64,000 nucleotides of DNA from Lamprocystis purpurea DSM 4197 (GTDB taxonomy: Bacteria > Pseudomonadota > Gammaproteobacteria > Chromatiales > Chromatiaceae): NCBI RefSeq assembly GCF_000379525.1, contig NZ_KB902491.1, positions 21,696 through 85,695 on the forward strand, in the 5' to 3' direction. The notes below the pieces were generated by a model. It was not told the origin of the DNA and did not search any database. It saw only the letters and a program-made list of their open reading frames with translations. Made by a program: the position numbers and the translations under genes. Positions 52,187 through 62,257 of the stretch are shown here, one piece after another (the stretch's first letter is position 1; each line of letters begins with the position of its first letter).

Positions 52187-52484
52187 TCAGAGTCTCGGCC
52201 ATCCGGGCAACGGCGGATGTCCAGCCAGTACGATGGCGCGCTCGAAGGCATGGTGGTATTCGGGCCGGGTCTTGAAGAGCGCACCTTCCTCAATGGCAGG
52301 CTCCAGGAGGAGCCGGCGGATCTCCGGCGACGTGCTGTCCGCCCTGGGCTGGTGCCCGCCGAGGCGAAGCATCCAAGAGTCCGGCGCCGACCCGGTTCGG
52401 TTGGTCCGCCATGCCTGACAGCACCGCTCCGCCGGGCGTCCGGCAGATCAATCCGTGGGTGTAGCGCGCGGCGGTGATGGGCAT
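52187..52484 (-). pseudogene. Remnant of a second GAP1-like gene (N- and C-terminus only, frameshifted)
   Basis: The minus-strand ATG at 52484 reads MPITAARYTHGLICRTPGGA and continues SGMADQPNRVGAGL, resembling the start of the intact gene at 52641-56036 (IQARRYIYGKAVQEPGGAV, then RQGRGL). In another frame ending at 52187 the DNA reads KTRPEYHHAFERAIVLAGHP and PLPGWPRL, matching that gene's last residues (VMPDYSHAFERAVKFAGNP, SWPWQ). The 1000-residue middle is missing and the frames are offset by one, so this is an internally deleted, dead paralogue lying between vWA3 and the intact gene. Confidence 0.7.
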
Positions 52485-52640
52485 TCTGGCGTCGAATTTT
52501 AGCGAAGCCGAACCGAATGGCCATCACTGGTGTAGGATTGCGATCTCCCATCCAGCTTCAGGGCCATGAACACTGAGCAGCAAGTGATGCGCGGCGTTGC
52601 GCCGATCATGATCCCAATAAAGCGAAATCGTCAAAGCCGT

Positions 52641-55600
52641 TCATTGCCATGGCCAACTGTCGAGGCATGGATTGCCGGCGAACTTCACCGCTCGCTCGAA
52701 GGCGTGGCTGTAGTCGGGCATTACCGAGAAGAACTCCGCGATGCGTTGCTTTTGACCAAGGGTCAGCGCGAAGGCGCTGAACTGCTCGTTCGGTATCGGG
52801 GCGCGACCGTACAACGCATTGCCATGTAATGGTTGGACATAGACTAGGCCCAAACCGAACAGGACGCGGTCTATCCGCGCGGCAACCGCCGCGTCGCTCA
52901 AATTGGCGAAATCCGTGGTGGAACCTAGGATCTCGGCAGTGACGCCCTTATCCTTGCGTAATGCCTTTCGGAACTCGTCGCCAATCGCAAGATCGACGAC
53001 GCTCGCTGTGAGGATGCTGCGACCCAAGAAAAGAGGAAAACAGGTTGATCGCACATCTTCCTCAATCGCGACTCCTAATAGGACCTTTCGGACGGCAGCC
53101 GGGGTCGTGTCGGTCCGAGGCTGTGGGCCAACGAGCCGGAAGAAGTCCGCCAGAAAGACGATGTCATCTCCCAGCGCACGGAGCATTCGGGGCTCCCCCT
53201 CAGCGGCTAAATCCGCCACTCCAATCAGGGCCTCGTCCGCCCCGTCGGACTTCAGCAACGGCACAATTTGGCTGCGGTTCGCGAAACCTGGGGTAGCATA
53301 GAGTTTTCGCCATAGAACCGTCGCGCATAGAGCCATCACTTGTCGCTCGGCGGCCGATATCGCGGGAATCGTCACCGGCTGTCGCGAACGGCTCGTCGTC
53401 TTTGTGCTTCTATCGCTAACCAACGTTTCGTCTCCGCTGCCCATTGCCGAGTCGGTGAGCCAGCCCATATAGACGCAGCGGGGGAAGCCCAGGCTTCGGG
53501 CGAGTCGTAGCCGGACGGGTGAACTAGCCAAGTCCGTCCCCTTTGGTTTTACAAACCACGGTTTTGGGGGATCGGTTTGGATCCAAGACACAATCAGGGC
53601 CTTCAGGATCTCGGCGAGTTCGCCTTCTCTTTTCGTGTTTCGACGTGCTGTCGCTTCATCGGTATGCAAGACGTTCGGAGCCGAGGTGTCAACTCGCTGT
53701 GATTGTGCCGCGATCTCTCGATCGTTTCGCCTTTTCGGATTCATTGTCGCGGGATTACTGTTCCACACCGCCCGAGGCGACCGGTGAACCAGCGTTTCCA
53801 AAGGTATCATTAGATCGATAGCGGCATTGCGGTCCTGATGACCGGTCCGGACCATACGGTCCAAGACTTGCCGCCCAAGCTCGCAATAAAACTCATTTAA
53901 CTGAGTATTCCCCGGAGACGCTTTCGCTGTATCCGAGAGCAGCCGTGCCGCAGTGGGAGCGATCTGTGCCAGGCCAGTATGTCTGCATTCCGCTATGGCC
54001 TTGGACAGCGTTTCTTGTAAGCTGCGCGCCAGGGCCAGCCGGAGCCGGTTATTCCCTGGCTCGGACGCGAGGTACGGCCCTTGCTCCGCCAGGGCTGCGA
54101 GGATCGCGTCGGCCAGCGTGCCGGGGTCTTTGGTACTAGCAGCGAAACTCTTGAAGATTGCGGCGAATGGCTTATCGAGTCGTTCGGCGACCTCTTGGAC
54201 AGAGACGGCCGGGTGAACTTTCACCAGCCCCAGCAGGCCCACGGCGGCATTCTTGACATCCGACCCCGCAAGCAAAGTACAGGCCAATGCCTGGCCCCAG
54301 AAGGAGGCCCCCTCCGTGTTCCCGGCGATGGCAGTCTGAAGGCAGTAGTCGAAGCACACGGGGCGCAGGCACGGGGCCTGTCGGCACCAGCGGTCCTGGG
54401 TCTCCTCCGGGGGCGGCAGCGCGATCCCGTAGGATGCGGAGAGGATGCCCCCAGCCGCCGCATAGAGTGCGCGGAGATCTCTTACCTTGGCGCCGGGTGC
54501 CAAGGCGAGCAGGCCCAGGACCGGGATCAATTCCTTGAGCCGCGCCAGGACCGCCTCGCGTGCCGGGTGTTTGGCGAAGGCGTCCGGCAGGGTCTCGGCC
54601 AGTGGGACGATCTCGGCGGGATGGTCCCTGAGTAGGTTCGGGGCCCGGGCGAGCAATCGCTCGACCCGGGCGGCGAGTCCGGCGTGACGCAGGACCCGGG
54701 AATCGGTCAGGCCGGCGTCACGGTGGTAGTCACCAATCAAAGACGTGAGGCGACGGATGTGGGCCAGGGCGGTGAAACTCCAGATGACACCTATCCATCG
54801 CTCGGGGTCATCATGCCTGTCGTCCGAACGCAGGGCGGACCAGAGAAGGATGTCGGTACGGACGGCTTGGTCCGCTTTACGGGTTGCCGCAGTCCAGGCA
54901 CGGGTCCACTCGGGCCCATTGAGCTCGGCCGCGGCGACCTCGGCCGCACGGGCTACGGCTTGGCTGGGACGCCCGGCCTGAAGGCGTTGGCGCAGACAAT
55001 CTGTGATCATGATGACTATCAGCGGCTGCAGGTCAGCGGCGTCCGGACCGGCAGGTAGGGCGGGACAGCGGGGGAGTTCGCCGTCCAGGAACCGCTGCAG
55101 ATAATCGACGACCAGGCCGCGGGCGAGTTTTCCGATCAGCCTTGCGGCGTGGCCCCTGGCCGCCCCAGGATTGTGCCAATCCGCTGCCAGGATGGCCTGA
55201 TCCAGGTCCGCGAACTTCTCGTCGGCTAGACCGCGCCAGTCGGCAAAGCTCAGGCAGTGATGCCCCTCCGCCAATTGGCCGAAGTAGCCCAGCGTCCGGT
55301 CCGGGGTCTCCGGCCGGGCCTCGGGGATGAACTGGATGGCGAACTCGGGGCGGGGCGCGGCGAAGCCGGCGCAGGCGGTGACTAGGATGCGCAGGGGCGG
55401 CGGAAGCAAGGCGAGCGCCTGGCCCAGGGCCCGGCAGAAGGCGCGCTCGTCGGGGAGGCCGGCGTCACTGCCCGCCAGGGTCGGACGGGACCGGTCTTCC
55501 AGGCCGCGCAGCAGGGCCCAGGGCCAGTTGTCCAGCCCGGGCAGCGGGTCGCTGTCGGGGTACAAGGGGTCGTCCGGAACAGGCAGGTCTAGGGGCGGGG

Positions 55601-56036
55601 CGTCCTTGGGGTCGAGTTCGGACTCCAGGTCCGGATCGGCCCGCAGCCAGTCCGGGACCGCGGCCAGGATCTCCGGTGCCTGGGCGCACCAGTCGGCCCC
55701 GGCGATGATGGCCGTGTTCAACTGGGTATAGGTCCGCCCGGGCCGCCCCTCTCCGGCCTCGGGGCGCGGCCGGACCCGGCCGAGGATCATGTAATCACGG
55801 TCGTCGCAGCGCACCGGCCAGAGGAACAAGGCCCCGCGTGCGTGGGCATCGACGTGGACCAGATCGAGGGTCGAGGTACGCTCGATCAGGGCCAGGGGAT
55901 GACAATACTCCAGCAGGCGCGGGCTCAAGCCCCGGCCTTGGCGCGTGACCTGGTGCTCGAAGCCGGCGTTGACGGCGCCGCCCGGTTCCTGCACCGCCTT
56001 GCCGTAGATGTAGCGCCGCGCCTGAATCGCGCTCAC
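52641..56036 (-). CDS. Large GAP1-like protein
   Basis: 1131 aa, cytoplasmic, GTG start at 56036, 5 bp after the GTPase stop. The N-terminal about 120 residues (ARRYIYGKAVQEPGG, HVDAHARGALFLWPV, GRPGRTYTQLNTAII) fit the beta-rich first domain of GTPase-associated protein 1 (GAP1-N1), from memory of that family. Then come an acidic linker and a helical middle domain (ALGQALALLPPPLRILVTAC), and a long helical repeat-like region to about 740. A 350-residue C-terminal part has different base use: 61 of 120 bases are G/C at 53521-53640, against 47 of 60 at 55501-55560, so the C-terminus may have been swapped. The partner GTPase is encoded immediately upstream. A decayed copy lies downstream. Confidence 0.8.
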   Translation of the reverse strand: MSAIQARRYIYGKAVQEPGGAVNAGFEHQVTRQGRGLSPRLLEYCHPLALIERTSTLDLVHVDAHARGALFLWPVRCDDRDYMILGRVRPRPEAGEGRPGRTYTQLNTAIIAGADWCAQAPEILAAVPDWLRADPDLESELDPKDAPPLDLPVPDDPLYPDSDPLPGLDNWPWALLRGLEDRSRPTLAGSDAGLPDERAFCRALGQALALLPPPLRILVTACAGFAAPRPEFAIQFIPEARPETPDRTLGYFGQLAEGHHCLSFADWRGLADEKFADLDQAILAADWHNPGAARGHAARLIGKLARGLVVDYLQRFLDGELPRCPALPAGPDAADLQPLIVIMITDCLRQRLQAGRPSQAVARAAEVAAAELNGPEWTRAWTAATRKADQAVRTDILLWSALRSDDRHDDPERWIGVIWSFTALAHIRRLTSLIGDYHRDAGLTDSRVLRHAGLAARVERLLARAPNLLRDHPAEIVPLAETLPDAFAKHPAREAVLARLKELIPVLGLLALAPGAKVRDLRALYAAAGGILSASYGIALPPPEETQDRWCRQAPCLRPVCFDYCLQTAIAGNTEGASFWGQALACTLLAGSDVKNAAVGLLGLVKVHPAVSVQEVAERLDKPFAAIFKSFAASTKDPGTLADAILAALAEQGPYLASEPGNNRLRLALARSLQETLSKAIAECRHTGLAQIAPTAARLLSDTAKASPGNTQLNEFYCELGRQVLDRMVRTGHQDRNAAIDLMIPLETLVHRSPRAVWNSNPATMNPKRRNDREIAAQSQRVDTSAPNVLHTDEATARRNTKREGELAEILKALIVSWIQTDPPKPWFVKPKGTDLASSPVRLRLARSLGFPRCVYMGWLTDSAMGSGDETLVSDRSTKTTSRSRQPVTIPAISAAERQVMALCATVLWRKLYATPGFANRSQIVPLLKSDGADEALIGVADLAAEGEPRMLRALGDDIVFLADFFRLVGPQPRTDTTPAAVRKVLLGVAIEEDVRSTCFPLFLGRSILTASVVDLAIGDEFRKALRKDKGVTAEILGSTTDFANLSDAAVAARIDRVLFGLGLVYVQPLHGNALYGRAPIPNEQFSAFALTLGQKQRIAEFFSVMPDYSHAFERAVKFAGNPCLDSWPWQ

Positions 56037-56041
56037 CGCGT

Positions 56042-57187
56042 TCAGGACTCCAACTCATCGAGGCGGTGGATCAGTGTCCCCGCCTGGTCGCCGGTGGCGA
56101 TGAAGACGAAGGGGTCCAGGGTGCAGAAGGGGCGCCAGAGATACCAGGCGTCTTCCGCGCTGTAAGGGGTCTCGGGGGTGATGCCGCTGGACTTGGGGGG
56201 CGGCGGGCGCACCAGGAGCGAGTCATTGTGCGGGTCGAAGTTGATGCCGCCGTTGCCCGGGATGAAGCCGTAGGTCGACACCGGCACGCACCACACCCCC
56301 CGGCCGGTGCGCTGGAACGACCGCAGGGCCTTGGCGATGCCGTGGTCGCGTCCGCCCAGGGCGGCGGCCATCAGGTCACGGGCGACGCCCCGGTGGGCCA
56401 GGTGGCGATAGGCGTTGCGGCCCTGACCCTGGCCCAGTTTCTCGTACATGGTGAAGCAGACGACCAGCCGGCGCAGACCGGGGCGCTCCCGCAGTTCAAA
56501 GATGCGATCGGCCAGGGAATTACGCTCGGAATGCTTCAGCAACCGACCGAGAGGGATGCAGAAGACGACGCTCTCGGCCTGGGCAAGCTGGGCCAGGAGT
56601 ACCTTGTGGGCCTTGATGCCCAGCCGCTCTTGCTCTTGCTCATCGTCTTCCTTGCCCCTGTCGCTCATAGCCGACTCCGGATCGGCCATGTCCGTGGCCG
56701 GCGCCTCCGGCTGATCCGTGCGGAATTCCAGAAGACCGCCGCTGGCGTCGAAGCTCGAGAAGGTCGTCACCCGGCCGGGTTCGGGGGCGCCGCCGCTCGG
56801 ATGGACCTCGAAACGGAATTCGGGGGCTAAGAAGCGGCCGCGCGTGGTGGCCGCGACCACCAGGCCGTTGCCGAAGACGGTCTCCAGCCTTTTGCCGCGG
56901 TACTCGTCGAAGGCCGCATTGCCGCCGGTGATGTCGACGTCGTAGCGGCCCTGGTACGAATGGCTGTTGACCTCGGCGCAGCGCGCCAGGGAGTGGAGCA
57001 GGGCAGTCTTGCCGGAACTGACCGGGCCCAGGATGAGGCAACTGGCGGTGTGTGCCATGGCCCCCGGTGCACCGCGGTCGAAAGGATTAGCGGCCGGCGG
57101 TCGGCCCCGATTGATCCGGCCCCGCAGCCCCTGCCATAGCCCCGTGTCGGGGCCGGTCGCGGCCCCTTGGTCATGCGGCGTGCCCAT
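56042..57187 (-). CDS. P-loop GTPase of the conflict locus
   Basis: 381 aa, start ATG 57187 supported by AAAGGA about 9 nt upstream. Walker A is LILGPVSSGKTALLHSL (GPVSSGKT, 54-61). A long insert containing acidic DRGKEDDEQEQERLG precedes the switch region. The G4 position seems to be RLVVCFTMYEKLGQGQG, lacking a plain NKxD, as in divergent double-GTPase (DO-GTPase) families. It ends with DAWYLWRPFCTLDPFVFIATG. No membrane segment. First gene of the minus-strand array, directly coupled to the large GAP1-like gene. Confidence 0.8.
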   Translation of the reverse strand: MGTPHDQGAATGPDTGLWQGLRGRINRGRPPAANPFDRGAPGAMAHTASCLILGPVSSGKTALLHSLARCAEVNSHSYQGRYDVDITGGNAAFDEYRGKRLETVFGNGLVVAATTRGRFLAPEFRFEVHPSGGAPEPGRVTTFSSFDASGGLLEFRTDQPEAPATDMADPESAMSDRGKEDDEQEQERLGIKAHKVLLAQLAQAESVVFCIPLGRLLKHSERNSLADRIFELRERPGLRRLVVCFTMYEKLGQGQGRNAYRHLAHRGVARDLMAAALGGRDHGIAKALRSFQRTGRGVWCVPVSTYGFIPGNGGINFDPHNDSLLVRPPPPKSSGITPETPYSAEDAWYLWRPFCTLDPFVFIATGDQAGTLIHRLDELES

Positions 57188-57301
57188 GGGATGAATCCTT
57201 TTGTCGGTGTAACTTGCAGGTTATTCTATGCCCTTCGGGGTCCACAGGTGAACGGACCCAAGGGATTTGCAAGCACCAAACGCGGAGCGGAGGAGGAGTT
57301 C

Positions 57302-59785
57302 GTGATCGAGTGCGCCTGGGACGCGACCCACGATGTCGTGTTATTGCATCGGCCGCCGACATCGGACGGGGAGACGGGCGACCTGCGCGTTGCCATCGCC
57401 TTCGCCGGGGGTGCCGACTATTACTTTGCCGGGGTCTTCCCGGCCGACTGGCGGTTGTGGGCGGTCCAGGCCCCCGCGGGGGGCGACTTCCGCCTCGCCT
57501 TCTATCCGGTCGACAGCGGCGCGGGCTCCACCGACACCCGCGCCGCGCCCGTCCAGGAGGTCCGCTTCGCACGCGAACTGACCCTCTCCCCGCGACAGCA
57601 GGTGCCCCACGGGCACAAACTGTGCGGACGGATCTACGGCCCACGGGAGGGACTGCGTCGCGTTGCCAGGTCGGGGCCGGTGGTGCTGGGTCCAGGGCGT
57701 TGTCTGGAGGACTGGCTCGATGAGAAAAATCTGCGGCCCCCGTTGCGCTTCGGCATCAGCATCGCCGCTTGTGAGGACGGCGCCCAGGGTCCCGACCGCC
57801 ACCCCTTCCGTGACCATGAAACCGCGGTCCCGGTTCGCATCGCGCGGCTCCCCGACCTGGAGCCTTTGCCGGCGGGGGCGGTGCACCTGCGGGGGTTCGC
57901 GGTGTTTGGTCGGGGGGACGACCCCGCGGCCTTCGACGGACTCACCTTCCCCGTCTGTGAGGTTGACCTGACGGCCTTCGGTATGGCCGCCGATCAAGTA
58001 CGCCTGTCATTGACCTTCTTCCATCGGCCCTTCCTGGGCGGCACCCAAGGCGGAGTGGTGCGCCATGTGCACGGCAGATCTCTGCCGTTGCGTGAACAAG
58101 GTGGGCGGCGTTTCGTGCGTTGGGCCTGCCGCGAGGGTTGCCACCGCGATCTATTGGGGGTCCACTTGGCCGGCGGCCATGCCTTGACGGCACTGACCGC
58201 CGCGCAGGACCCCAATTGCCTGCTGCGCGAGCCGGTGGCGTTCGGCGCTTGCATTACCGTCCTGTACCTTGGTGACCGTTGCATCCCCCACCCGTCCCTC
58301 GCCGAGATCGTCGCCGCGGACCAGGAGGTCAGCCCCGATCTGGTCGCGGTGGAGATCGCCCGGTTTGCCTCCTGGGTCGCGGCCGATGAGCGCCTGCACT
58401 CGGGGGCCACCCTGAGCGGCGCCCAGCGCGCGGAGGCCTGCACGCTGTTCGCCTTTGTGGAACTGCTCGGAGAACTCGAACGGGTGATGCAAGCGGCCGA
58501 CGGCCGTGACCCGCTCGCCGCTCTGCTGCGGCCGCTGGGCCTGGGGCTGCGCAGTTTCGGCGAGTTCATCCGACGCCCCGACCTGGTATTCGCCGCCGTT
58601 GCCCTGCCGCAGTTACGCGCGCGCCTCGCGGCGGCCGGGCGTGGGTTGCGTCTTCCGGCCCAGGCGGCCGGGATGTCCCTGGTCGCCTTCCTCGCCGCGG
58701 CCCTGGAGGGCGGGGACGCGGACCTGGCCGCTTGGGTGGATGCCCGCCCCGAGGCGCAGCCGCTCCTGTGGCGCCTGCTGCTCTCCGGGATGCCGTTGTC
58801 GCGCCTGCGGGCGGCCGGCCTGGAGCCGGACGGGCCGGTCGCCGAACCGGAGCGGCTGGCCGCCAACCTTGACCTGTGCCTGGATCCAGCCGCGCGCGAA
58901 CTGGCCGCGGCCCTGTTGGATGACTTGGGCCTGGCCGCGGCCCCGCTGGCGCAAGCCCCGCGCCGGTTGGGCGACGTGGAGCCGCTGTGCCGGCTCATGG
59001 GCCGGGCCGAGGTGGGGCTCGTCGACGACCTGGAACGCGCGGCCGCTGTGCTGACCGCCGCCGGGTTGCCCGCCCCGGCGGGGGTCATGGTGGTCAAGGC
59101 GGCCCTCGCCCAGGCCCTGGCCCAGGGGACCCTGGTACCTCGCGAGGCCTTGCTGCGGCGCACCGCGCGGGCCTGGACCGACGCAGGATCCGGGGCCGCG
59201 GCGCCGCTTGCCGGCGAGATCCGCACCCGTGCGGCCCTGCTGGCGATGATCGAGGCCCTGGAAGGTCGGGCACCGCCGCCCGCCACCAGGCCCGATGGTA
59301 TGGGCCTGGTCCTGGCCTGGTGTCGCCGCGCCATTGAAGGGAATGATGCCGCCTGGAGTGCGCAGGACCCGCTTCCCGCCGATGCGCACGCTTCCGTCCT
59401 GGCGCTGTTGCAGGCGCAGGAGCGCAAGTGGCTGCGGGAGGACGGTCAGCCGCGTTCGCCGCTCCCCGGCTGGACCGGCGAGCGCCTGGTACGCCAGCGG
59501 GCCAAGGAGGACGAGGTGTCGGCCGCGGCCGATGCGGCACGCCGCTGGCTCCAGGCGCCGGGGCATGCCGAACCGCAGGAGTGCGCGCGCCACGTCGCGA
59601 TCGTCGCGCGCATTGGGCGGCTGGCCCCGTGGCTGATCGCCTATCGTATTTGGATGGAGGCGGTGCACCCGGCGCTGGACGGTACCCTGTCCGGCTGGGA
59701 CGAGCAGGTCGGGGCCGCCAACAAGCTCTCGTCCGAGTGGGAGGCCGTCGCGGCCGCCATTGCCGACACCATGAGACGCACCTGA
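57302..59785 (+). CDS. Large uncharacterised protein divergent from the GTPase gene
   Basis: About 827 aa from GTG 57302, chosen because ggaggaggag lies 3-4 nt before it and because an earlier ATG at 57191 would leave only 3 bp to the divergent GTPase start. The N-terminal 300 residues are beta-rich (VVLLHRPPTSDG, DLRVAIAFAGGADYYFAG, then FPVCEVDLTAFGMAADQVRL). Residues 300-827 are helical and Ala/Leu-rich, with repeated LGL/LRP segments. No signal peptide, membrane helix or catalytic motif recognised. It faces away from the GTPase/GAP1 pair and leads the plus-strand set with the membrane coiled-coil gene. Confidence 0.7.
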   Translation: MIECAWDATHDVVLLHRPPTSDGETGDLRVAIAFAGGADYYFAGVFPADWRLWAVQAPAGGDFRLAFYPVDSGAGSTDTRAAPVQEVRFARELTLSPRQQVPHGHKLCGRIYGPREGLRRVARSGPVVLGPGRCLEDWLDEKNLRPPLRFGISIAACEDGAQGPDRHPFRDHETAVPVRIARLPDLEPLPAGAVHLRGFAVFGRGDDPAAFDGLTFPVCEVDLTAFGMAADQVRLSLTFFHRPFLGGTQGGVVRHVHGRSLPLREQGGRRFVRWACREGCHRDLLGVHLAGGHALTALTAAQDPNCLLREPVAFGACITVLYLGDRCIPHPSLAEIVAADQEVSPDLVAVEIARFASWVAADERLHSGATLSGAQRAEACTLFAFVELLGELERVMQAADGRDPLAALLRPLGLGLRSFGEFIRRPDLVFAAVALPQLRARLAAAGRGLRLPAQAAGMSLVAFLAAALEGGDADLAAWVDARPEAQPLLWRLLLSGMPLSRLRAAGLEPDGPVAEPERLAANLDLCLDPAARELAAALLDDLGLAAAPLAQAPRRLGDVEPLCRLMGRAEVGLVDDLERAAAVLTAAGLPAPAGVMVVKAALAQALAQGTLVPREALLRRTARAWTDAGSGAAAPLAGEIRTRAALLAMIEALEGRAPPPATRPDGMGLVLAWCRRAIEGNDAAWSAQDPLPADAHASVLALLQAQERKWLREDGQPRSPLPGWTGERLVRQRAKEDEVSAAADAARRWLQAPGHAEPQECARHVAIVARIGRLAPWLIAYRIWMEAVHPALDGTLSGWDEQVGAANKLSSEWEAVAAAIADTMRRT

Positions 59786-59853
59786 ACAGACTCCGTCACC
59801 CGGGCGGTACGCTACCTGGGCAGCGGGTCGAGTCGCAACGGAGAGATCATTCG

Positions 59854-62091
59854 ATGTTCCCCAAAGGTTTCTGGGCCAAGCTCGTCGCGCAGGCGCTGAC
59901 GACGCCGTATCTCGCCTTGCTCATGGTCATGAGCGTCTTGCTCACGATTGCTTCCTTCTATACGACCCTGATCGGCCTCTCGGACTTTACTCCCAATGTC
60001 GTGCTCGCCGCCTTCATCACCATGGCGATTCAGTCGCTGCTGTTCGTGACCTCGTGGCGGCTGGGGTTCATGTTCGCCGACAAGGAGCCGCTGGCCTGGG
60101 TCGACATCAGTGTCTTCACGGTCTGCTTTCTACTCTCGGTCTTTTTCTCGTTCGCCAGCCTGTTCAACGTCGTCTTCTCCAAGGAGCAGCAAGAGTTGGC
60201 GCGCATCACCCGCGTCCACAACGGCGTGACCGAGGCGATCACGGACATCGGCGAGAAGGCGCGGGAGCGTCGCCGCGAACTGGTGCAGGACCTGATCAAG
60301 TCACCGGAGTACGCCGCGTGGACCGACAACGTGACGGCCGTGGCAGACCTGGCGGCGGACAGCCAGGCAATCCTGGCCAAGGTCTTCGCCGAATCACACG
60401 AACGTCGGCGTCTGCGCGCCGAGCAGCTCGCCCGTGAGGCACAGGACGTGGCCGCGAGCGACAAGACCCTGGCCCGCGGCCTGCGTGACGCGGAGGCGGA
60501 CCTCGAACGCGTTGACGCACGCCGCGGCCCACTGGAAGATGGTTTGGCGGGACTGCGCGCCCAGTTGGCCGCGGCCGAGGATGCCGTGATTGCCAAGCAA
60601 CACGAGATGGACGCGGAGGAGCGAGGGGTCGGGACCACGGGTAAGCCCACGCGGGGCCCGGTCTGGGCCGCGCTGAACAAGGAACAACAACGCCTCATTG
60701 CGAATCGGGACGCCATCAAGAACCGCATCGGTTTGGAGGAGGGGCGGCGCAAGGAACTGGACACCGAACGGTCGGCCGTTCAGACCCGCATCGACCAGAT
60801 TCGGGAGCAACAACTCGGGCTGGGGACCCGCATTGGTAGCGCCGCCAAGGCAGCTGAAGAAGCGCGCCGCGATGCCGCGGCGGCCGGAGCGACACCGACC
60901 GGACTCGATCAGAGTGTGGACACCGTGCGTGCGAACCTGGTCAAGTTTGCCACCACCTTGAATTTGGCGCCCTTTGACGAAGCGGCGGCCTGGTGCCAGC
61001 GTCTGTTTACGGATATGGCCGCCATTCCCCTGTTGGAGCAGAAGGTCAAGGGCCTGTCGTGCGACCGCGGATCCATGATGACCCTTTTGAGTCCCATTAA
61101 TGAGGCCGCCGAGGCCCTCGCGGCGGTGGAGCGCGACTGTCTCTCCGGTGGCGAATCGGCCAAGACCGTGGATGAGCTTTCCTTCGACGACGCGCTGACG
61201 TATGGCCGTTCCTGCCTGGACGCGGCGAGTCTGCCCGCCGCCGACACGCGCCGGGAGCGGCGGGAGCTCGACCGCCTGAAGCGTGAGGAAAGTCCCCAGG
61301 CATCGCCCTTTACCAAGACCACCAACGCACTCCTCGCGGGCGAGAAGTTGGCGATCTTTGCCCTGTTGATCGCGCTCGCCATCGACCTGTTGGTGCTGTT
61401 CGTCGGTCTGATCGGCGCGCGTGCGGTGGAGGCCGACGTCGAGCCCCCGGTCGACCCGGTGCGGCCGACGGATTCGCCCCAGGTGCGATTGTACAAACGG
61501 GTGCTGGCGGCGACCCATGCGGTGAACGAACGGATCGATGGTGCGCGCTTCGATCATCGCGTGGTCCTGAGTGACATCCCGGAGGAGGGCGGCGACCGTG
61601 AGCTGGCGCGCCAGTTTCTGGTGGGCAACATTGCCAAGGGACTGGTGCAGCCGGTCCCGCGCCAAGACCCGCAACAGGACAACCAGGACAAAGAGTTCCT
61701 GCTGCGGTATGGAACGGCGCAACGGTTGCGTACCTGGCTCGCCGAGGCGGCTGAACCATTCGCCTTACCGCCCACGCCCACGCCGAGGGCGGCGGCGCCG
61801 AATCCGTTCACGGTCGAGTCCCGGACCGAGGCAGCGCCGCCGGCGCGGCCAAAGCCGGCACCGTCAGCCCCGCAGACCATCGACGATCTGGCCATCGACG
61901 ATCTGGATCGGGACTTCATCCCGGTGGGGCGATTGGATCTCGTTTCCGAGTCGACGCCGGTGCCCAATCAGTCGGCGGCTGGCGCACGGGACGTCCCGCC
62001 GGTCGGCCCGGCACCTCCGCGGCCTGCGGACAACCCTGCCGCGGGGCAGCCGGATACGGGCGGCGATGGATTGGACGGACTTTTTCGGTGA
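59854..62091 (+). CDS. Membrane protein with long coiled coil
   Basis: 745 aa from ATG 59854 (a longer open frame upstream is antisense-like and ends up in the preceding gene). Three N-terminal membrane helices (residues about 10-105: YLALLMVMSVLLTIASFYTT, VVLAAFITMAIQSLLFVTSW, FTVCFLLSVFFSFASLFNVV) are followed by about 350 residues of coiled coil (RARRRELVQDLIK-type, EQLAREAQDVAASDKTLARG, ARLDQIREQQ). Another membrane helix lies at about 498-525 (LAIFALLIALAIDLLVLFVG), then a cytoplasmic Pro-rich, acidic C-terminus. Family unknown; the shape suggests a membrane tether or signal conveyor. Confidence 0.82.
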   Translation: MFPKGFWAKLVAQALTTPYLALLMVMSVLLTIASFYTTLIGLSDFTPNVVLAAFITMAIQSLLFVTSWRLGFMFADKEPLAWVDISVFTVCFLLSVFFSFASLFNVVFSKEQQELARITRVHNGVTEAITDIGEKARERRRELVQDLIKSPEYAAWTDNVTAVADLAADSQAILAKVFAESHERRRLRAEQLAREAQDVAASDKTLARGLRDAEADLERVDARRGPLEDGLAGLRAQLAAAEDAVIAKQHEMDAEERGVGTTGKPTRGPVWAALNKEQQRLIANRDAIKNRIGLEEGRRKELDTERSAVQTRIDQIREQQLGLGTRIGSAAKAAEEARRDAAAAGATPTGLDQSVDTVRANLVKFATTLNLAPFDEAAAWCQRLFTDMAAIPLLEQKVKGLSCDRGSMMTLLSPINEAAEALAAVERDCLSGGESAKTVDELSFDDALTYGRSCLDAASLPAADTRRERRELDRLKREESPQASPFTKTTNALLAGEKLAIFALLIALAIDLLVLFVGLIGARAVEADVEPPVDPVRPTDSPQVRLYKRVLAATHAVNERIDGARFDHRVVLSDIPEEGGDRELARQFLVGNIAKGLVQPVPRQDPQQDNQDKEFLLRYGTAQRLRTWLAEAAEPFALPPTPTPRAAAPNPFTVESRTEAAPPARPKPAPSAPQTIDDLAIDDLDRDFIPVGRLDLVSESTPVPNQSAAGARDVPPVGPAPPRPADNPAAGQPDTGGDGLDGLFR

Positions 62092-62257
62092 TGCGCACGA
62101 CGGCCGAGGCACGAAACCAGCGCATTCGCGATACCGCGGCGGTGTCGTGCCATGCGGCGGTGGCTGAGCGTGCTATTTTCCGCTTTCGTGAGCTGACCCT
62201 ATCCTTGGTGGCGCCACAGATCGAATGCTCGCTGCAATCACAGGAGATACCATCCAC

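Noticed and set aside
57167..57301. Early start for the 827-aa protein
   Set aside because: It would leave no room for a promoter before the divergent GTPase gene, while the GTG at 57302 has a strong ribosome site.
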